DNA of 64,000 nucleotides from an uncultured Eubacteriales bacterium (GTDB lineage Bacteria; Bacillota; Clostridia; Christensenellales; UBA1242): positions 1-64,000 of the forward strand of contig CABUZJ010000002.1 in assembly GCA_902496015.1 (NCBI GenBank). The letters are read 5' to 3'. The position numbers and the translations under genes are program-made. Below, in pieces: positions 16,245 to 24,610 of the stretch (positions within the stretch are counted from its first letter, which is position 1; the number at the start of each line of letters is the position of its first letter). The notes under the pieces are model-generated. The model was not told where the DNA came from. It saw only the letters and a program-made list of their open reading frames with translations, and made no database searches.

Positions 16245-16575
16245 TTAGCCCTGCCTTATTAATTAAATAGCCAAGTTCTTTTTCAATTTGAATTAGTTTT
16301 AAGTTAACGATATTGGGTCTTGCAACTATTATTAAATTATAGTTGTTTTTTAAGTTCAATAAAAATGGTGATACTGCCACCCTTAGTAATCTTTTTATTC
16401 TATTTCTGGTGACAGCATTACCAATTTTTTTTGTTACAGATAAACCAATTTTAATACACTTATTGCGACTTTTTGTGTAAAAAATCAACATATTTTTCGT
16501 GCCTTGAGTTTGACCTTGTTTATAAGTGTAATTAAATTGATATTTCTTTTTTAACCTATATTGTTTTTTAAGCAT
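16225..16575 (-). CDS. rnpA: Ribonuclease P protein component
   Basis: A 116-residue basic protein with the RnpA fold and the RNR signature region (KKIGNAVTRNRIKRLLR), preceded by YKQGQTQGTKNMLIFYTKSR. It binds the RNase P RNA for 5' maturation of tRNAs. It starts 2 nt after the rpmH stop, without a clear ribosome site of its own, so translation is probably coupled to rpmH. Confidence 0.94.
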   Translation of the reverse strand: MLKKQYRLKKKYQFNYTYKQGQTQGTKNMLIFYTKSRNKCIKIGLSVTKKIGNAVTRNRIKRLLRVAVSPFLLNLKNNYNLIIVARPNIVNLKLIQIEKELGYLINKAGLIVEKDI

Positions 16576-16577
16576 TA

Positions 16578-16712
16578 TTACGCTGCTAGTCTTGCTCTGC
16601 CTTTATTTCTTCTGCGAGCAAGAACATTTCTTCCGCCTTTTGTTTTCATTCGATTTCTAAATCCATGCACTTTTGTTCTGTGTGCTTTTTTTGGTTGATA
16701 AGTTCTTTTCAT
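16578..16712 (-). CDS. rpmH: 50S ribosomal protein L34
   Basis: A 44-residue protein read directly from the minus strand: MKRTYQPKKAHRTKVHGFRN followed by a basic tail ending RARLAA. It matches L34 along its whole length. A GGAG ribosome site lies upstream and an ideal promoter drives the rpmH-rnpA-yidD-yidC-khpB block. Confidence 0.97.
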   Translation of the reverse strand: MKRTYQPKKAHRTKVHGFRNRMKTKGGRNVLARRRNKGRARLAA

Positions 16713-16762
16713 AGTAAGTTCTCCAATTTTAGTGTAATTTCTGCATAATACAGAGTGTAATT

Positions 16763-16791
16763 ATTATAATATTAAATTTTATGTTTGTCAA
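16763..16791 (-). promoter_or_regulatory. rpmH operon promoter (perfect consensus)
   Basis: Minus strand TTGACA (16786-16791), 17 nt, TATAAT (16763-16768): a full sigma-A consensus, fitting a highly expressed ribosomal-protein operon. Confidence 0.8.
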
Positions 16792-16856
16792 TAAATTTAT
16801 TTCTAGATTTATTCAATAGATATATATTCAACATTAAAAACTAACAGAAAATTATT

Positions 16857-16884
16857 TTGTAAAATGCTTAAATTAATATATAAT
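16857..16884 (+). promoter_or_regulatory. Aquaporin gene promoter
   Basis: TTGTAA (16857-16862), 16 nt, TATAAT (16879-16884), followed by AAAGGAGGAG before the ATG at 16903. Confidence 0.5.
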
Positions 16885-16902
16885 AAAATAAAAGGAGGAG
16901 TT

Positions 16903-17622
16903 ATGAAAAATTTAATTAAAATTTCAATTGCTGAAATTATTGGAACTGCGGTTTTAGTTCTGTTTGGCTGTGGAGTTGCTATTGCAACTAATTGCGACAC
17001 CGTGGCAACATCTCTTGCATTTGGTTTGTCTATTGTTGCCATGGCTTATAGCATTGGTAATGTTTCTGGTTGCCATGTAAATCCTGCGGTTTCAATTGCA
17101 ATGTGGATTAGAAAGAAAATTAATTTTAAAGAATTTTTAGTTTATGTTGCAAGTCAGTTAGTGGGGGCTACAATTGCTTGTTTAATTCTAATGATGATGT
17201 TTGGCACAGATTGCGGTTTTGGTGCTAATCTAATTCAAGAAAATGCAATCGCTAACTTTTCAGGTGCTTATGCAACTGATAGTTTAATTGCTCTTGCTAG
17301 TGAAATAGTGCTAACTTTTGTGTTTGTTTTGGCAGTTATTGGTGTTACTAGCAAAGAAAATAATGGGGCAGTTGCGGGGATTGTTATTGGACTTACTTTA
17401 ACTCTTGTGCATTTGCTCGGTTTGTTTATAACAGGAACATCTGTTAATCCAGCAAGAAGTTTAATTCCTGCATTATTTGCACTATTTTCAGGCACATCAG
17501 CAATATCTCAAGTTTGGATTTTTATAGTTGGTCCGTTAGTTGGGGGCATTTTAGCAGCCCTTGTTTATAAGGCAATTGAAATAAAAAAAGACAAACCAAC
17601 AGAATCGCCTGAAAAAGATTAA
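16903..17622 (+). CDS. MIP family aquaporin
   Basis: A 239-residue channel with six predicted membrane helices and two NPA boxes: HVNPAVS (after helix 2) and SVNPARS (after helix 5). The serine after NPAR, rather than the aspartate of glycerol facilitators, favours a water-selective (AqpZ-like) channel. The N-terminus EIIGTAVLVLFGCG is typical. Start at 16903 is set by AAAGGAGGAG; an ATG at 16864 lies inside the promoter. Plus-strand single gene between rpmH and the dnaN block; it is not near glpK (58.6 kb). Confidence 0.88.
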   Translation: MKNLIKISIAEIIGTAVLVLFGCGVAIATNCDTVATSLAFGLSIVAMAYSIGNVSGCHVNPAVSIAMWIRKKINFKEFLVYVASQLVGATIACLILMMMFGTDCGFGANLIQENAIANFSGAYATDSLIALASEIVLTFVFVLAVIGVTSKENNGAVAGIVIGLTLTLVHLLGLFITGTSVNPARSLIPALFALFSGTSAISQVWIFIVGPLVGGILAALVYKAIEIKKDKPTESPEKD

Positions 17623-17633
17623 TTATTTAAAAT

Positions 17634-17664
17634 AAAAAATTGCAGTTTGAACTGCAATTTTTTT
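17634..17664. terminator. Bidirectional terminator
   Basis: AAAAAATTGCAGTT (17634-17647) pairs with AACTGCAATTTTTT (from 17650), between the aquaporin gene and a convergent small gene. Confidence 0.85.
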
Positions 17665-17689
17665 ATCTATATTTAATCTCAATTATTTT

Positions 17690-17953
17690 TTATAGTTGTT
17701 TTATTATTTTTTTTGCGTGCTTTACACTAATTGGTGATGATTGACTTGACACATTTTTGTCTATTCTTAAAATTTCTGCTTTAACTTTTTCATTTTGGAT
17801 TGGCACAACAACAATTTTCCCTTCTTTTAGGTTTAAGTTATCGGCTAAAAACCACATTATAGCACCTGTAAAGTTGCCTTCTAAAATTTTTACTTTTGCA
17901 AAATCATGATAAGTTACATTTCCTAAATTTCCACCTGCAAGTGAATGAATCAT
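17690..17953 (-). CDS. Hypothetical 87-residue protein
   Basis: A small soluble protein with an AAGGAG ribosome site, second gene after 17963-18277 (9 nt gap). Mixed alpha/beta composition with a beta-rich middle (GKIVVVPIQNEKVKAEILRID) that faintly recalls small barrel domains such as the PriA N-terminus, but I would not assign it. No cysteines or membrane segments. Confidence 0.5.
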   Translation of the reverse strand: MIHSLAGGNLGNVTYHDFAKVKILEGNFTGAIMWFLADNLNLKEGKIVVVPIQNEKVKAEILRIDKNVSSQSSPISVKHAKKIIKQL

Positions 17954-17962
17954 TTTATCTCC

Positions 17963-18277
17963 TTATTTTGTGGCTGTTTTTAATGTTGCTAAAAAATCTA
18001 CCCAAGCATTGTTTAAATTTCTTTCTAAATAAATTTCAACTTTATTATTATCAAATCCATAAATTTCAAAATTAGTGTTAGTAATTAAGCAACTATAAAC
18101 AGTAGCAGTTCGTCCAACTTTATCTTTAAGTGCTAGTAAGTTATAATTATCTAATTCAAAATCGCTGGTTTTTGCCTTTAAAAAATCTTTATATTTATCA
18201 TTATAAACTAAGTAATCCCATGCATATCCATTTAAATTTAAAAAATCAAAGATATTATCAACTGTAAAAATTATCAT
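17963..18277 (-). CDS. Hypothetical protein of about 104 residues
   Basis: An acidic, aromatic-rich soluble protein (NGYAWDYLVYNDKYKDFLKA near the N-terminus) of unknown family. Start is uncertain: ATG at 18277 or TTG at 18289. A strong promoter (TTGACA-16-TATAAT at 18295-18322) puts the transcription start right at the TTG, leaving room for no Shine-Dalgarno, so the message is leaderless or has a leader of about 12 nt. It probably forms a two-gene unit with 17690-17953. Confidence 0.5.
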   Translation of the reverse strand: MIIFTVDNIFDFLNLNGYAWDYLVYNDKYKDFLKAKTSDFELDNYNLLALKDKVGRTATVYSCLITNTNFEIYGFDNNKVEIYLERNLNNAWVDFLATLKTATK

Positions 18278-18294
18278 AATTATTATCAAGAATT

Positions 18295-18322
18295 ATTATA
18301 GTTATTAAAAAACTTTTGTCAA
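18295..18322 (-). promoter_or_regulatory. Promoter of the 104-residue hypothetical
   Basis: Minus strand TTGACA (18317-18322), 16 nt, TATAAT (18295-18300). It directly abuts the terminator of the upstream membrane-protein gene. Confidence 0.65.
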
Positions 18323-18326
18323 TAAA

Positions 18327-18358
18327 AAAATAAATCGTATTATTTTACGATTTATTTA
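18327..18358 (-). terminator. Terminator of the dnaA-dnaN operon
   Basis: AAATAAATCGTA and TACGATTTATTT form a stem around a TTATTT loop; on the minus strand it is followed by a T run. It closes dnaA-dnaN-membrane protein. Confidence 0.75.
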
Positions 18359-19071
18359 GTTTTTGTTTCGGTGGCTTTTACAGATTTTTTATTTTCTTTT
18401 TTAATATTGTTTTCTTGGGTTTTTGCTACTTGATTCATATTAACTTTAATTAAACATGCATTTGCAAAGCGTTTGGTTTTATTTATTGATGCGTGAAATA
18501 GGATTGAAAATATTGTGGCACCTAAGATTAAAATACCAAAACTAGCAAGGGCATGAGTTGTTAAATTAATATTGGTGTTAAAACAGAATTTAATAAACAT
18601 AACCACTAATTCAAAAATAACTGAAATTGTTATGCTTATGCAAAATAGCATAAATCCTGTGAAATAAGTTTTATTTTTTAATGTGCCATCATCTGCTTTA
18701 AGGCAATTATAATAAATAGAGATACTTAATATACTAATTAAAACAGACAATGCAACATAGAAAATTAAATTAGTGTAAATTATATTATAAAGCCCAAATA
18801 AGTAATAAATATTAGTAAAAACAAAGAAACATATATAAAAACTTATTGATAGCCAAGTTGGAACAACTAAATTATTATGGTTTTCAATAAATAGGGCAAT
18901 AGTATATAGCCCAAGGCAAGCAATAATGCAAGCCATTGCAATTAAATAGTTAAAATCTTCATAAAGAATGGCTGAAATGTTAAATACACCTAAAAGACTT
19001 AATAACAAGAACACAAAGTAAAGCCCTGAAAGTGCAAGAGCACTAATTAATATTGCGTTTTTTGCTTTCAT
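18352..19071 (-). CDS. Polytopic membrane protein downstream of dnaN
   Basis: A 239-residue protein with about six hydrophobic helices (about 7-28, 40-62, 72-94, 99-120, 136-164, 174-194) and a basic cytoplasmic tail of about 40 residues ending KSVKATETKTK. No family recognised. It starts 11 nt after dnaN with an AAGGGGA ribosome site and is third in the dnaA operon, a position that in other Bacillota is held by a small S4-domain gene or recF. Confidence 0.6.
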   Translation of the reverse strand: MKAKNAILISALALSGLYFVFLLLSLLGVFNISAILYEDFNYLIAMACIIACLGLYTIALFIENHNNLVVPTWLSISFYICFFVFTNIYYLFGLYNIIYTNLIFYVALSVLISILSISIYYNCLKADDGTLKNKTYFTGFMLFCISITISVIFELVVMFIKFCFNTNINLTTHALASFGILILGATIFSILFHASINKTKRFANACLIKVNMNQVAKTQENNIKKENKKSVKATETKTK

Positions 19072-19082
19072 ATTATTTCCCC

Positions 19083-20186
19083 TTAAACTACAATTCTAAC
19101 AGGAAGAATTAAATATAAATATTCGCTGTTTTCACTTTTTGTGATGGTGCAAGGTGCAATTGGTGATGTGAAGTTAATTTTAATAAATTCGTCTTCAATG
19201 TTTCTTAAACATTCGCTAACATAACGAGCATTAAATGCTATTGAAAGGTCTTTCCCTTCAAGGTTAATTGTTATGTTCTCTGTAACATTTCCAATATCAC
19301 TTTGACTGGTAAGTGTTAATAATTTATCTTTAATTTCAAATTTAACAAGATTGTTTTTATCCATTTTTGCTAAAAGGCTGGCTCTTTCAAGACCATCTTC
19401 TAATTGCTTTTTGTTAATAGTTATTGTGCTCGTAGTGTTAGATGGAATTACTTGTCTATAATTAATGAAATCACCATCTAATAATCTTGTTACAACTTTT
19501 GTTGAATTAAGGTCAACCATTAAATAGTTTTTTTGAATAAATAATTCAATTTCATCATCATTATCTTCAAGTAGTTTTGAAATTTCAGCTAGACATCTTG
19601 CTGGAACTATAAAACTGAAATCAGCAGTTGTAGATTTTAAAGGTTTATGCACTAAGGCAAGCCTAAACCCATCTAGTGCAACGCTTATTATTTCGTTATT
19701 AGCAATTTCGAATAAACATCCTTTTAAAATTGGTCGTGCGTCATCTATTGCAACGCTGAATATTGTTTTATTAATTAAATCTCTTAAATCTTTTTGAGAT
19801 ACAATAATTGTTTCAGGATTATCTAAAGTTTTTAAAGTTGGGAACTCTTGTTCGTTCATGCATTGAAGATAACCTTCACTATCGGTATATTTAATTTTTA
19901 GTAATTTCTTTTCTGTTAAAGTTAATTCTATTTGTTCGTTGCTTAACTTTTTTACAAATTCTGCAAAGAATTTACCAGGAACAACAACTTCGCCTTCTAT
20001 TTTAACATCGGCTGGAATAGTTTTTTCAATAGTAATTTCATTATCGGTAGCGGTTAAGGTTAGACTATCGTCACTTGCTCTTAGTTTAATTCCTTCTAGT
20101 ATTGGATTAGTGGTTCTACTGGCTGATGCTTTAATTACCTTTAAAACAGCTTCACTTAAATCAAGTCCTTCACAAATTAGTTTCAT
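19083..20186 (-). CDS. dnaN: DNA polymerase III beta subunit (sliding clamp)
   Basis: A 367-residue beta clamp of normal length with three repeated clamp domains; typical segments are TNPILEGIKL, ARPILKGCLFEI, RLALVHKP and the C-terminal YLILPVRIV pocket (canonical PMRL-like end). It tethers polymerases to DNA. It lies only 11 nt after dnaA with AAGGAG at its start, so the pair is one operon and no replication origin fits between them. Confidence 0.95.
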   Translation of the reverse strand: MKLICEGLDLSEAVLKVIKASASRTTNPILEGIKLRASDDSLTLTATDNEITIEKTIPADVKIEGEVVVPGKFFAEFVKKLSNEQIELTLTEKKLLKIKYTDSEGYLQCMNEQEFPTLKTLDNPETIIVSQKDLRDLINKTIFSVAIDDARPILKGCLFEIANNEIISVALDGFRLALVHKPLKSTTADFSFIVPARCLAEISKLLEDNDDEIELFIQKNYLMVDLNSTKVVTRLLDGDFINYRQVIPSNTTSTITINKKQLEDGLERASLLAKMDKNNLVKFEIKDKLLTLTSQSDIGNVTENITINLEGKDLSIAFNARYVSECLRNIEDEFIKINFTSPIAPCTITKSENSEYLYLILPVRIVV

Positions 20187-20197
20187 TTTATTTCTCC

Positions 20198-21601
20198 TTA
20201 TTTACATTTAATCATTTGCTTCATGTCGTTAATTTGAACGGCAAGTTTTTGAGATTTTTTCATGTCTTCTGCTACTTTGTTTTTAGCATATATAACAGTT
20301 GCATGGTCTTTTCCAAAGATGCTTCCAACACTTGCAAGAGGCATATTAATAAACTCAGTTATTAAAAACATTGCAATTTGCCTTGCTTCGGCTACTTCTT
20401 TTGTTCGTTTTCTTGCAAGAAGTTCTTCTTTTTTAATGTTATAGTATTTGCAAACTACATCAATAATGTTGCCTGCATCTACTGTTTCTTCTGTTTGAAT
20501 TAAATAATTTTTAAGTGCTTCTCTTGCAATATCCATTGTAACACGAGTTTGCCCCAAAAGTCCAGCATAAAACACCGACCTTGCAAGCATGCCTTCCATT
20601 TCTCTTATGTTAGTTTTTACGGCATCTGCTATGTATTCAATAACATCACGATCGACATTGTATCGTTCTAGGCTTGCCTTTTTGTTTAAAATAGCAATTC
20701 TAGTTTCAATGTCTGGAACACCAATATCTGCTAAAAGCCCCCATTCAAATCTAGACCTTAACCTTTCTTCAAGCGGGTTAATTTCCTTAGGTGGTTTGTC
20801 GCTTGATATTACTATTTGCTTGCCGTTTTGGTTAAGTTCATTAAAAGTGTGGAAAAATTCTTCTTGCACACTATTTTTGTTAATAATAAATTGAATATCA
20901 TCAACAATTAAAACATCTGCTGTTCGATATTTTGTTCTAAATTCACTTTTAGCAGAATTACTACCTTTTTGTATTGATTCAATTAAATCGTTAGTGAATT
21001 TTTCAATTGTAACATAAACAACATTTAATTCTGGATGGTTTTGATTAATATAATTTCCTATTGCATGAAGCAAATGGGTTTTCCCAAGTCCAACGCCACC
21101 ATAAATAAAAAGTGGGTTATAACTAATTCCTGGGTTTTGTGCAACTGCTTTTGCTGCTGCCGCAACAAATTGGTTGTTGCTCCCTATAACATAATTGTCA
21201 AAGGTGTAACGCGGGTTAAATGCAAAATTTTGACTTGGTTTTGCTATTTCAGTTGTTCTTACTTGTTTAATATCGGCGGTTGGAACAAATTTTTCTGTTT
21301 CATCTTCGGGATTTATAACAATTAATTCTAGTTTAGAAACTGATGGCACAATTTCTGCAACTGAAGATAAAATTGAATTGTAATACTTTTCATTTTTAAG
21401 AATAACACTTCTTCCAGAAGTGCTACTTGCTGCTAAAATAAGAGTGTTGCCTTCAATTTTTATTGGTTCTAATGATTTTATCCACACATCAAACGATAGA
21501 GCGGTCATGTCTTTTGATATGGAAAGTTTTGCTTCTTCCCATATTTTATGAATATCTTTATCATTAGAATTTGCAACAATTAAATCTTCAAAGTTATCCA
21601 T
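20198..21601 (-). CDS. dnaA: Chromosomal replication initiator DnaA
   Basis: A 467-residue DnaA. An N-terminal domain (about 12-90) and linker precede the AAA+ domain, with Walker A GGVGLGKTH and Walker B VLIVDDIQF; the C-terminal helix-turn-helix contains the DnaA signature DHATVIYAKNKV. Start at 21601 is set by AAGGAGAG; a longer frame to 21640 crosses the promoter. It diverges from recF, so it is inverted relative to the usual dnaA-dnaN-recF order. A perfect DnaA box lies inside its own coding region (21478-21486). Confidence 0.96.
   Translation of the reverse strand: MDNFEDLIVANSNDKDIHKIWEEAKLSISKDMTALSFDVWIKSLEPIKIEGNTLILAASSTSGRSVILKNEKYYNSILSSVAEIVPSVSKLELIVINPEDETEKFVPTADIKQVRTTEIAKPSQNFAFNPRYTFDNYVIGSNNQFVAAAAKAVAQNPGISYNPLFIYGGVGLGKTHLLHAIGNYINQNHPELNVVYVTIEKFTNDLIESIQKGSNSAKSEFRTKYRTADVLIVDDIQFIINKNSVQEEFFHTFNELNQNGKQIVISSDKPPKEINPLEERLRSRFEWGLLADIGVPDIETRIAILNKKASLERYNVDRDVIEYIADAVKTNIREMEGMLARSVFYAGLLGQTRVTMDIAREALKNYLIQTEETVDAGNIIDVVCKYYNIKKEELLARKRTKEVAEARQIAMFLITEFINMPLASVGSIFGKDHATVIYAKNKVAEDMKKSQKLAVQINDMKQMIKCK
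21478..21486 (+). promoter_or_regulatory. Single perfect DnaA box inside dnaA
   Basis: TTATCCACA on the plus strand, in codons for VWIK of DnaA. It may be a coding coincidence, since the WIK motif is conserved in DnaA proteins, but it is the only perfect box I found near the dnaA/recF gap. Confidence 0.3.
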
Positions 21602-21628
21602 TTTCCGCTCTCCTTGCTTATTGATTTT

Positions 21629-21657
21629 ATTATAGACCAAAAAACTTTAAAAAACAA
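21629..21657 (-). promoter_or_regulatory. dnaA promoter
   Basis: Minus strand TTGTTT (21652-21657), 17 nt, TATAAT (21629-21634), about 28 nt before the ATG. Confidence 0.6.
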
Positions 21658-21676
21658 GTTAAAATTTATAAATTAT

Positions 21677-21705
21677 TAGACACAATTTTGAAATTTTGAT
21701 ACAAT
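21677..21705 (+). promoter_or_regulatory. recF promoter
   Basis: TAGACA (21677-21682), 17 nt, TACAAT (21700-21705), giving a leader of about 67 nt before the ATG at 21779. Confidence 0.5.
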
Positions 21706-21778
21706 TAAAGGGCAAAGCGTTAAATTATTGATTTGGTTAAAGAATATTTGGTTAAAATGTATATTAAAAGGAGATAAA

Positions 21779-22876
21779 ATGTTTGTTAAAAATTTAACAA
21801 TTCAAAATTTTAGAAATTATGAACATGCTAGTGTTAATTTTAGCAAACATATTAATTTAGTGGCTGGGCTCAATGGCCAAGGGAAAACCAATCTTGCAGA
21901 AGCTCTTGTGTTTGCTAGCCTTGCTAAAAGCCCTAGAACCCATCAGGACAAGGAATTAATTAAAAATAATTCTCAAGAAGCAAAGATTAATATAAAAGTT
22001 GAAAGAAAATTTGGTGAAATTAATATTGAATGCAACATTTCTAAAACTAATGAGAATAGTTTTCTTATAAATTATAACCCAGTTAAACGAATTAGCCAAG
22101 TGTTAGGAAATTTGGTTTGTGTTTATTTTTCACCGCAAGAACTTAAAATTGTAACTGGTGCACCTGCTGACAGAAGAGAGTTTTGCGACACAGATATTTC
22201 AATGTTAAGTGAAAATTATTATAATTTGTTAATTCGTTATGAAAGAGTGCTCGCACAGAGAAATAAATTACTTAAAACCGAAAAAGACCATGCTAAAATA
22301 ATAGACACTATTTCGGTTTGGGATGAGCAACTAGCAAGTGTTGCTGCTCCAATTATTAAAACAAGAAGAGCATTTATTGCAAAGTTATTGCCATATGCAA
22401 AAAAATATTTAAGTGAAGTGAGTTCTAATAAAGAAGATTTAAACATTGAATATTGTGGCGTTAAAGGTGAAAATAAAGAAGAAATTAAAAGAAATATTTT
22501 GCGGGCATTAGATGAAAGTTTGAGTAAAGATATGGAATTGGGGTACACAAGTGTGGGACCACATAGAGATGATGTTAAGTTTGAACTAAACCATCAAGAT
22601 GCACGAATGTTTTCTAGTCAAGGGCAAGCAAGAAGTATTGTGCTTGCGTTAAAACTTGCTGAAATGAAGATTATGGAGCAAGAACTTGGAGAAAAACCGA
22701 TAATGATATTTGATGATGTGTTTAGTGAACTTGATGGTTCTAGACAAAAAAAACTATATTCTTGCCTTGAAGATGCGCAGGCAATTTTCACTGGAACAAC
22801 TTTTAAATTTAAACCAAAAGATAGAGAATTTGTGCAAATTAAAGTTCATGCAGGCTCAATTAAAAGCATTAAATAA
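21779..22876 (+). CDS. recF: DNA replication and repair protein RecF
   Basis: A 365-residue SMC-like ATPase of normal length: Walker A GLNGQGKTN, signature SSQGQARSIVLALKLAE, Walker B PIMIFDDVFSELD. It acts with RecO/RecR in loading RecA at gaps. Start at 21779 follows AAAAGGAG; an upstream in-frame ATG at 21728 has no ribosome site. Usually recF follows dnaN on the same strand; here it faces away from dnaA and ends at its own terminator. Confidence 0.95.
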   Translation: MFVKNLTIQNFRNYEHASVNFSKHINLVAGLNGQGKTNLAEALVFASLAKSPRTHQDKELIKNNSQEAKINIKVERKFGEINIECNISKTNENSFLINYNPVKRISQVLGNLVCVYFSPQELKIVTGAPADRREFCDTDISMLSENYYNLLIRYERVLAQRNKLLKTEKDHAKIIDTISVWDEQLASVAAPIIKTRRAFIAKLLPYAKKYLSEVSSNKEDLNIEYCGVKGENKEEIKRNILRALDESLSKDMELGYTSVGPHRDDVKFELNHQDARMFSSQGQARSIVLALKLAEMKIMEQELGEKPIMIFDDVFSELDGSRQKKLYSCLEDAQAIFTGTTFKFKPKDREFVQIKVHAGSIKSIK

Positions 22877-22909
22877 TAAGTTTAAATTGTTTTTAATGTT
22901 TTTAAAACT

Positions 22910-22956
22910 AATTGAAAAAAGGATAATGAGTTGATCACTATCCTTTTTCAATTTTA
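22910..22956 (+). terminator. recF terminator
   Basis: AATTGAAAAAAGGATA (22910-22925) pairs with TATCCTTTTTCAATT (22939-22953) with one bulge, followed by a short T run. Confidence 0.65.
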
Positions 22957-23003
22957 AAATTAAAAGTTAATATTATTATTTTTTGTTAAAACATTAGATG
23001 CCA

Positions 23004-23747
23004 TTAATTTATGTCATCATTTTTTTGCAAATTATTGTGTTTATTCCACTTAAATATTTTTACAATAGTCCATTCATTTTTTTGCAAGGTTATCATCTCG
23101 TAAACTATTAATATTATGGTATATAAAATTAGATATAAAATTCCAACTAACCACCAAGTTAAATTTGTTCCACTTATTAATGGGGCATTAAGATACATGT
23201 TATTAGACTGCCCAATAACAGAATTACCAAACACTGCAAAAACAACCATAAAAGCTAAACCAATGGGAAGAGATGACCAATTTTTAAAAGTAGGAACAAA
23301 ATATCCTGTGATAATTGATAAAAGGAATAAAAATAACAAAATAGTATGATATAACAAACCCGTAAATGGATGAATGTTGAAAATACTATCAAAGTATACT
23401 AAAAAATCGGGGTAAATAAATGTTAATAATCCGCCAATCATTCCAGCAAACATGGCATATTGAAAAATTTTTGTTTTGGGATTAAATAATAAAACAACAA
23501 TAGGCAATATAAACCCCATCATGCTACAATAAGTGTCTGGTATGAAATCTAAAAATGTGCCACTTCGAGATTTAGAAACAACAATTCTATTTATTATTAT
23601 TAAAATTAAACCTATGCCAGCGATAATTTTTATTACAATATACATTTTTTCTTTAGGTATGAATTTTTTGAACAATATTAATAAAGATATCATTATAATC
23701 AATGATATAACCATAAACAAAATATGTTCTATACCAAATACCGACAT
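23004..23747 (-). CDS. YwaF/TMEM164-like membrane protein
   Basis: A 247-residue protein with about seven membrane helices. Pattern features are the N-terminal IEHILFM, PDTYCSMMGFILPI in helix 3, and the IHPFTGLLYHTI histidine segment before helix 5, which resemble the YwaF/TMEM164 family (a eukaryotic member is an acyltransferase). Function in bacteria is not established. Ribosome site AAAGAGG. Single gene on the minus strand between recF and gyrB. Confidence 0.65.
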   Translation of the reverse strand: MSVFGIEHILFMVISLIIMISLLILFKKFIPKEKMYIVIKIIAGIGLILIIINRIVVSKSRSGTFLDFIPDTYCSMMGFILPIVVLLFNPKTKIFQYAMFAGMIGGLLTFIYPDFLVYFDSIFNIHPFTGLLYHTILLFLFLLSIITGYFVPTFKNWSSLPIGLAFMVVFAVFGNSVIGQSNNMYLNAPLISGTNLTWWLVGILYLILYTIILIVYEMITLQKNEWTIVKIFKWNKHNNLQKNDDIN

Positions 23748-24000
23748 TTCAACCTCTTTAAATTATAATTTTAGAATTTTTAAATATAACAAAATTATTA
23801 AAAGTAATAGAAAATAAAAGAATTAGAAATATAATAATCAATAATCTATTAATTCAATTATTTATAAAATAATTAAAGTTTAATCTTTATTTAAGCATTT
23901 TTTAATTTTTTATTATAAAAAGTTTTCATTATATTAGAAAATAACAAATTTTACTAATTTAAGTAAAGTTTTATTATCTTAAAAATATGAATTTAATAGA

Positions 24001-24372
24001 TTATTTTTCTAAATTTTCAGTGTCGTTATGGCAGATTTGATTGTCAGCAATATCTTTTAGTTTTATAATGCCTAAATTAATCAAAACTTCTTTATGCATG
24101 AGTTTTGCTAAAGAATAACTTTTTCCATTGTCTTTGCATTTATATATTGACCTTTTTAACACACAAGGTAAATTATTAGTTTTATGGGTGCTTAGAGTTT
24201 GATTTGTTGATAAAATTCTAAAACTATCTTCATTGAGTTTTTCTGCAAAACACATCTCATTTTGATAACAATCACCATAAAACAATATATCGCTTAAATT
24301 TTTGACATCATTTAATTCTATTTGAACTAAATAAAGATTGCTTAATTTATAAGTTTGGTTAATTTTATTCAT
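24001..24372 (-). CDS. Hypothetical protein, 123 residues
   Basis: A soluble protein of unknown family with a TAGGAG ribosome site and five cysteines scattered without a metal-motif spacing. Predicted mixed fold. Single gene between recF and gyrB, flanked on both sides by about 240 bp of AT-rich DNA in which I see nothing else apart from the gyrB promoter. Confidence 0.5.
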   Translation of the reverse strand: MNKINQTYKLSNLYLVQIELNDVKNLSDILFYGDCYQNEMCFAEKLNEDSFRILSTNQTLSTHKTNNLPCVLKRSIYKCKDNGKSYSLAKLMHKEVLINLGIIKLKDIADNQICHNDTENLEK

Positions 24373-24551
24373 AATTTACTCCTAAAATAAATATACTATA
24401 CATTTTTATTTTTTTCAAGTTTAAAATAAAATTTTTAATTAGGATAATTTAATTTGATATTTATTTGTAGTTATAAAATAATGCTTTAATTTGTATATTC
24501 TTTAACTTTGATAATATAAATAAATATTATATATAATATATATTAAAATGC

Positions 24552-24581
24552 TTGCTTAAAATTATAATTTTGTGCTATAAT
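24552..24581 (+). promoter_or_regulatory. gyrB promoter with extended -10
   Basis: TTGCTT (24552-24557), 18 nt, TATAAT (24576-24581) preceded by TGC, an extended -10. The upstream 24480-24550 region is nearly pure A/T. Confidence 0.6.
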
Positions 24582-24610
24582 TCTTTTATATTATTTAAAA
24601 GGGGCAAATT

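Larger units (their letters stand above)
21602..21778. other. dnaA/recF divergent gap; origin candidate without a DnaA-box cluster
   Basis: 177 bp, very AT-rich, holding the divergent dnaA and recF promoters. Gene orientation flips here: dnaA-dnaN leave leftward and recF-gyrB-gyrA rightward, as expected at oriC. No TTATNCACA match with one or fewer mismatches was found in the gap by eye, so the assignment rests on gene order only. Confidence 0.35.

Noticed and set aside
16903..17622. Glycerol facilitator (GlpF) serving glpK
   Set aside because: The second NPA box is followed by R-S rather than R-D and the gene is 41 kb away from glpK, so a water channel is more likely.
20187..20197. Origin of replication between dnaA and dnaN
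   Set aside because: The gap is only 11 nt, too short for any origin.
22237..22548. Antisense open frame inside recF, and many similar frames opposite dnaA, mnmE, yidC and gyrA
   Set aside because: They are shadows of conserved coding genes: low-complexity hydrophobic translations, no ribosome site and no independent promoter.
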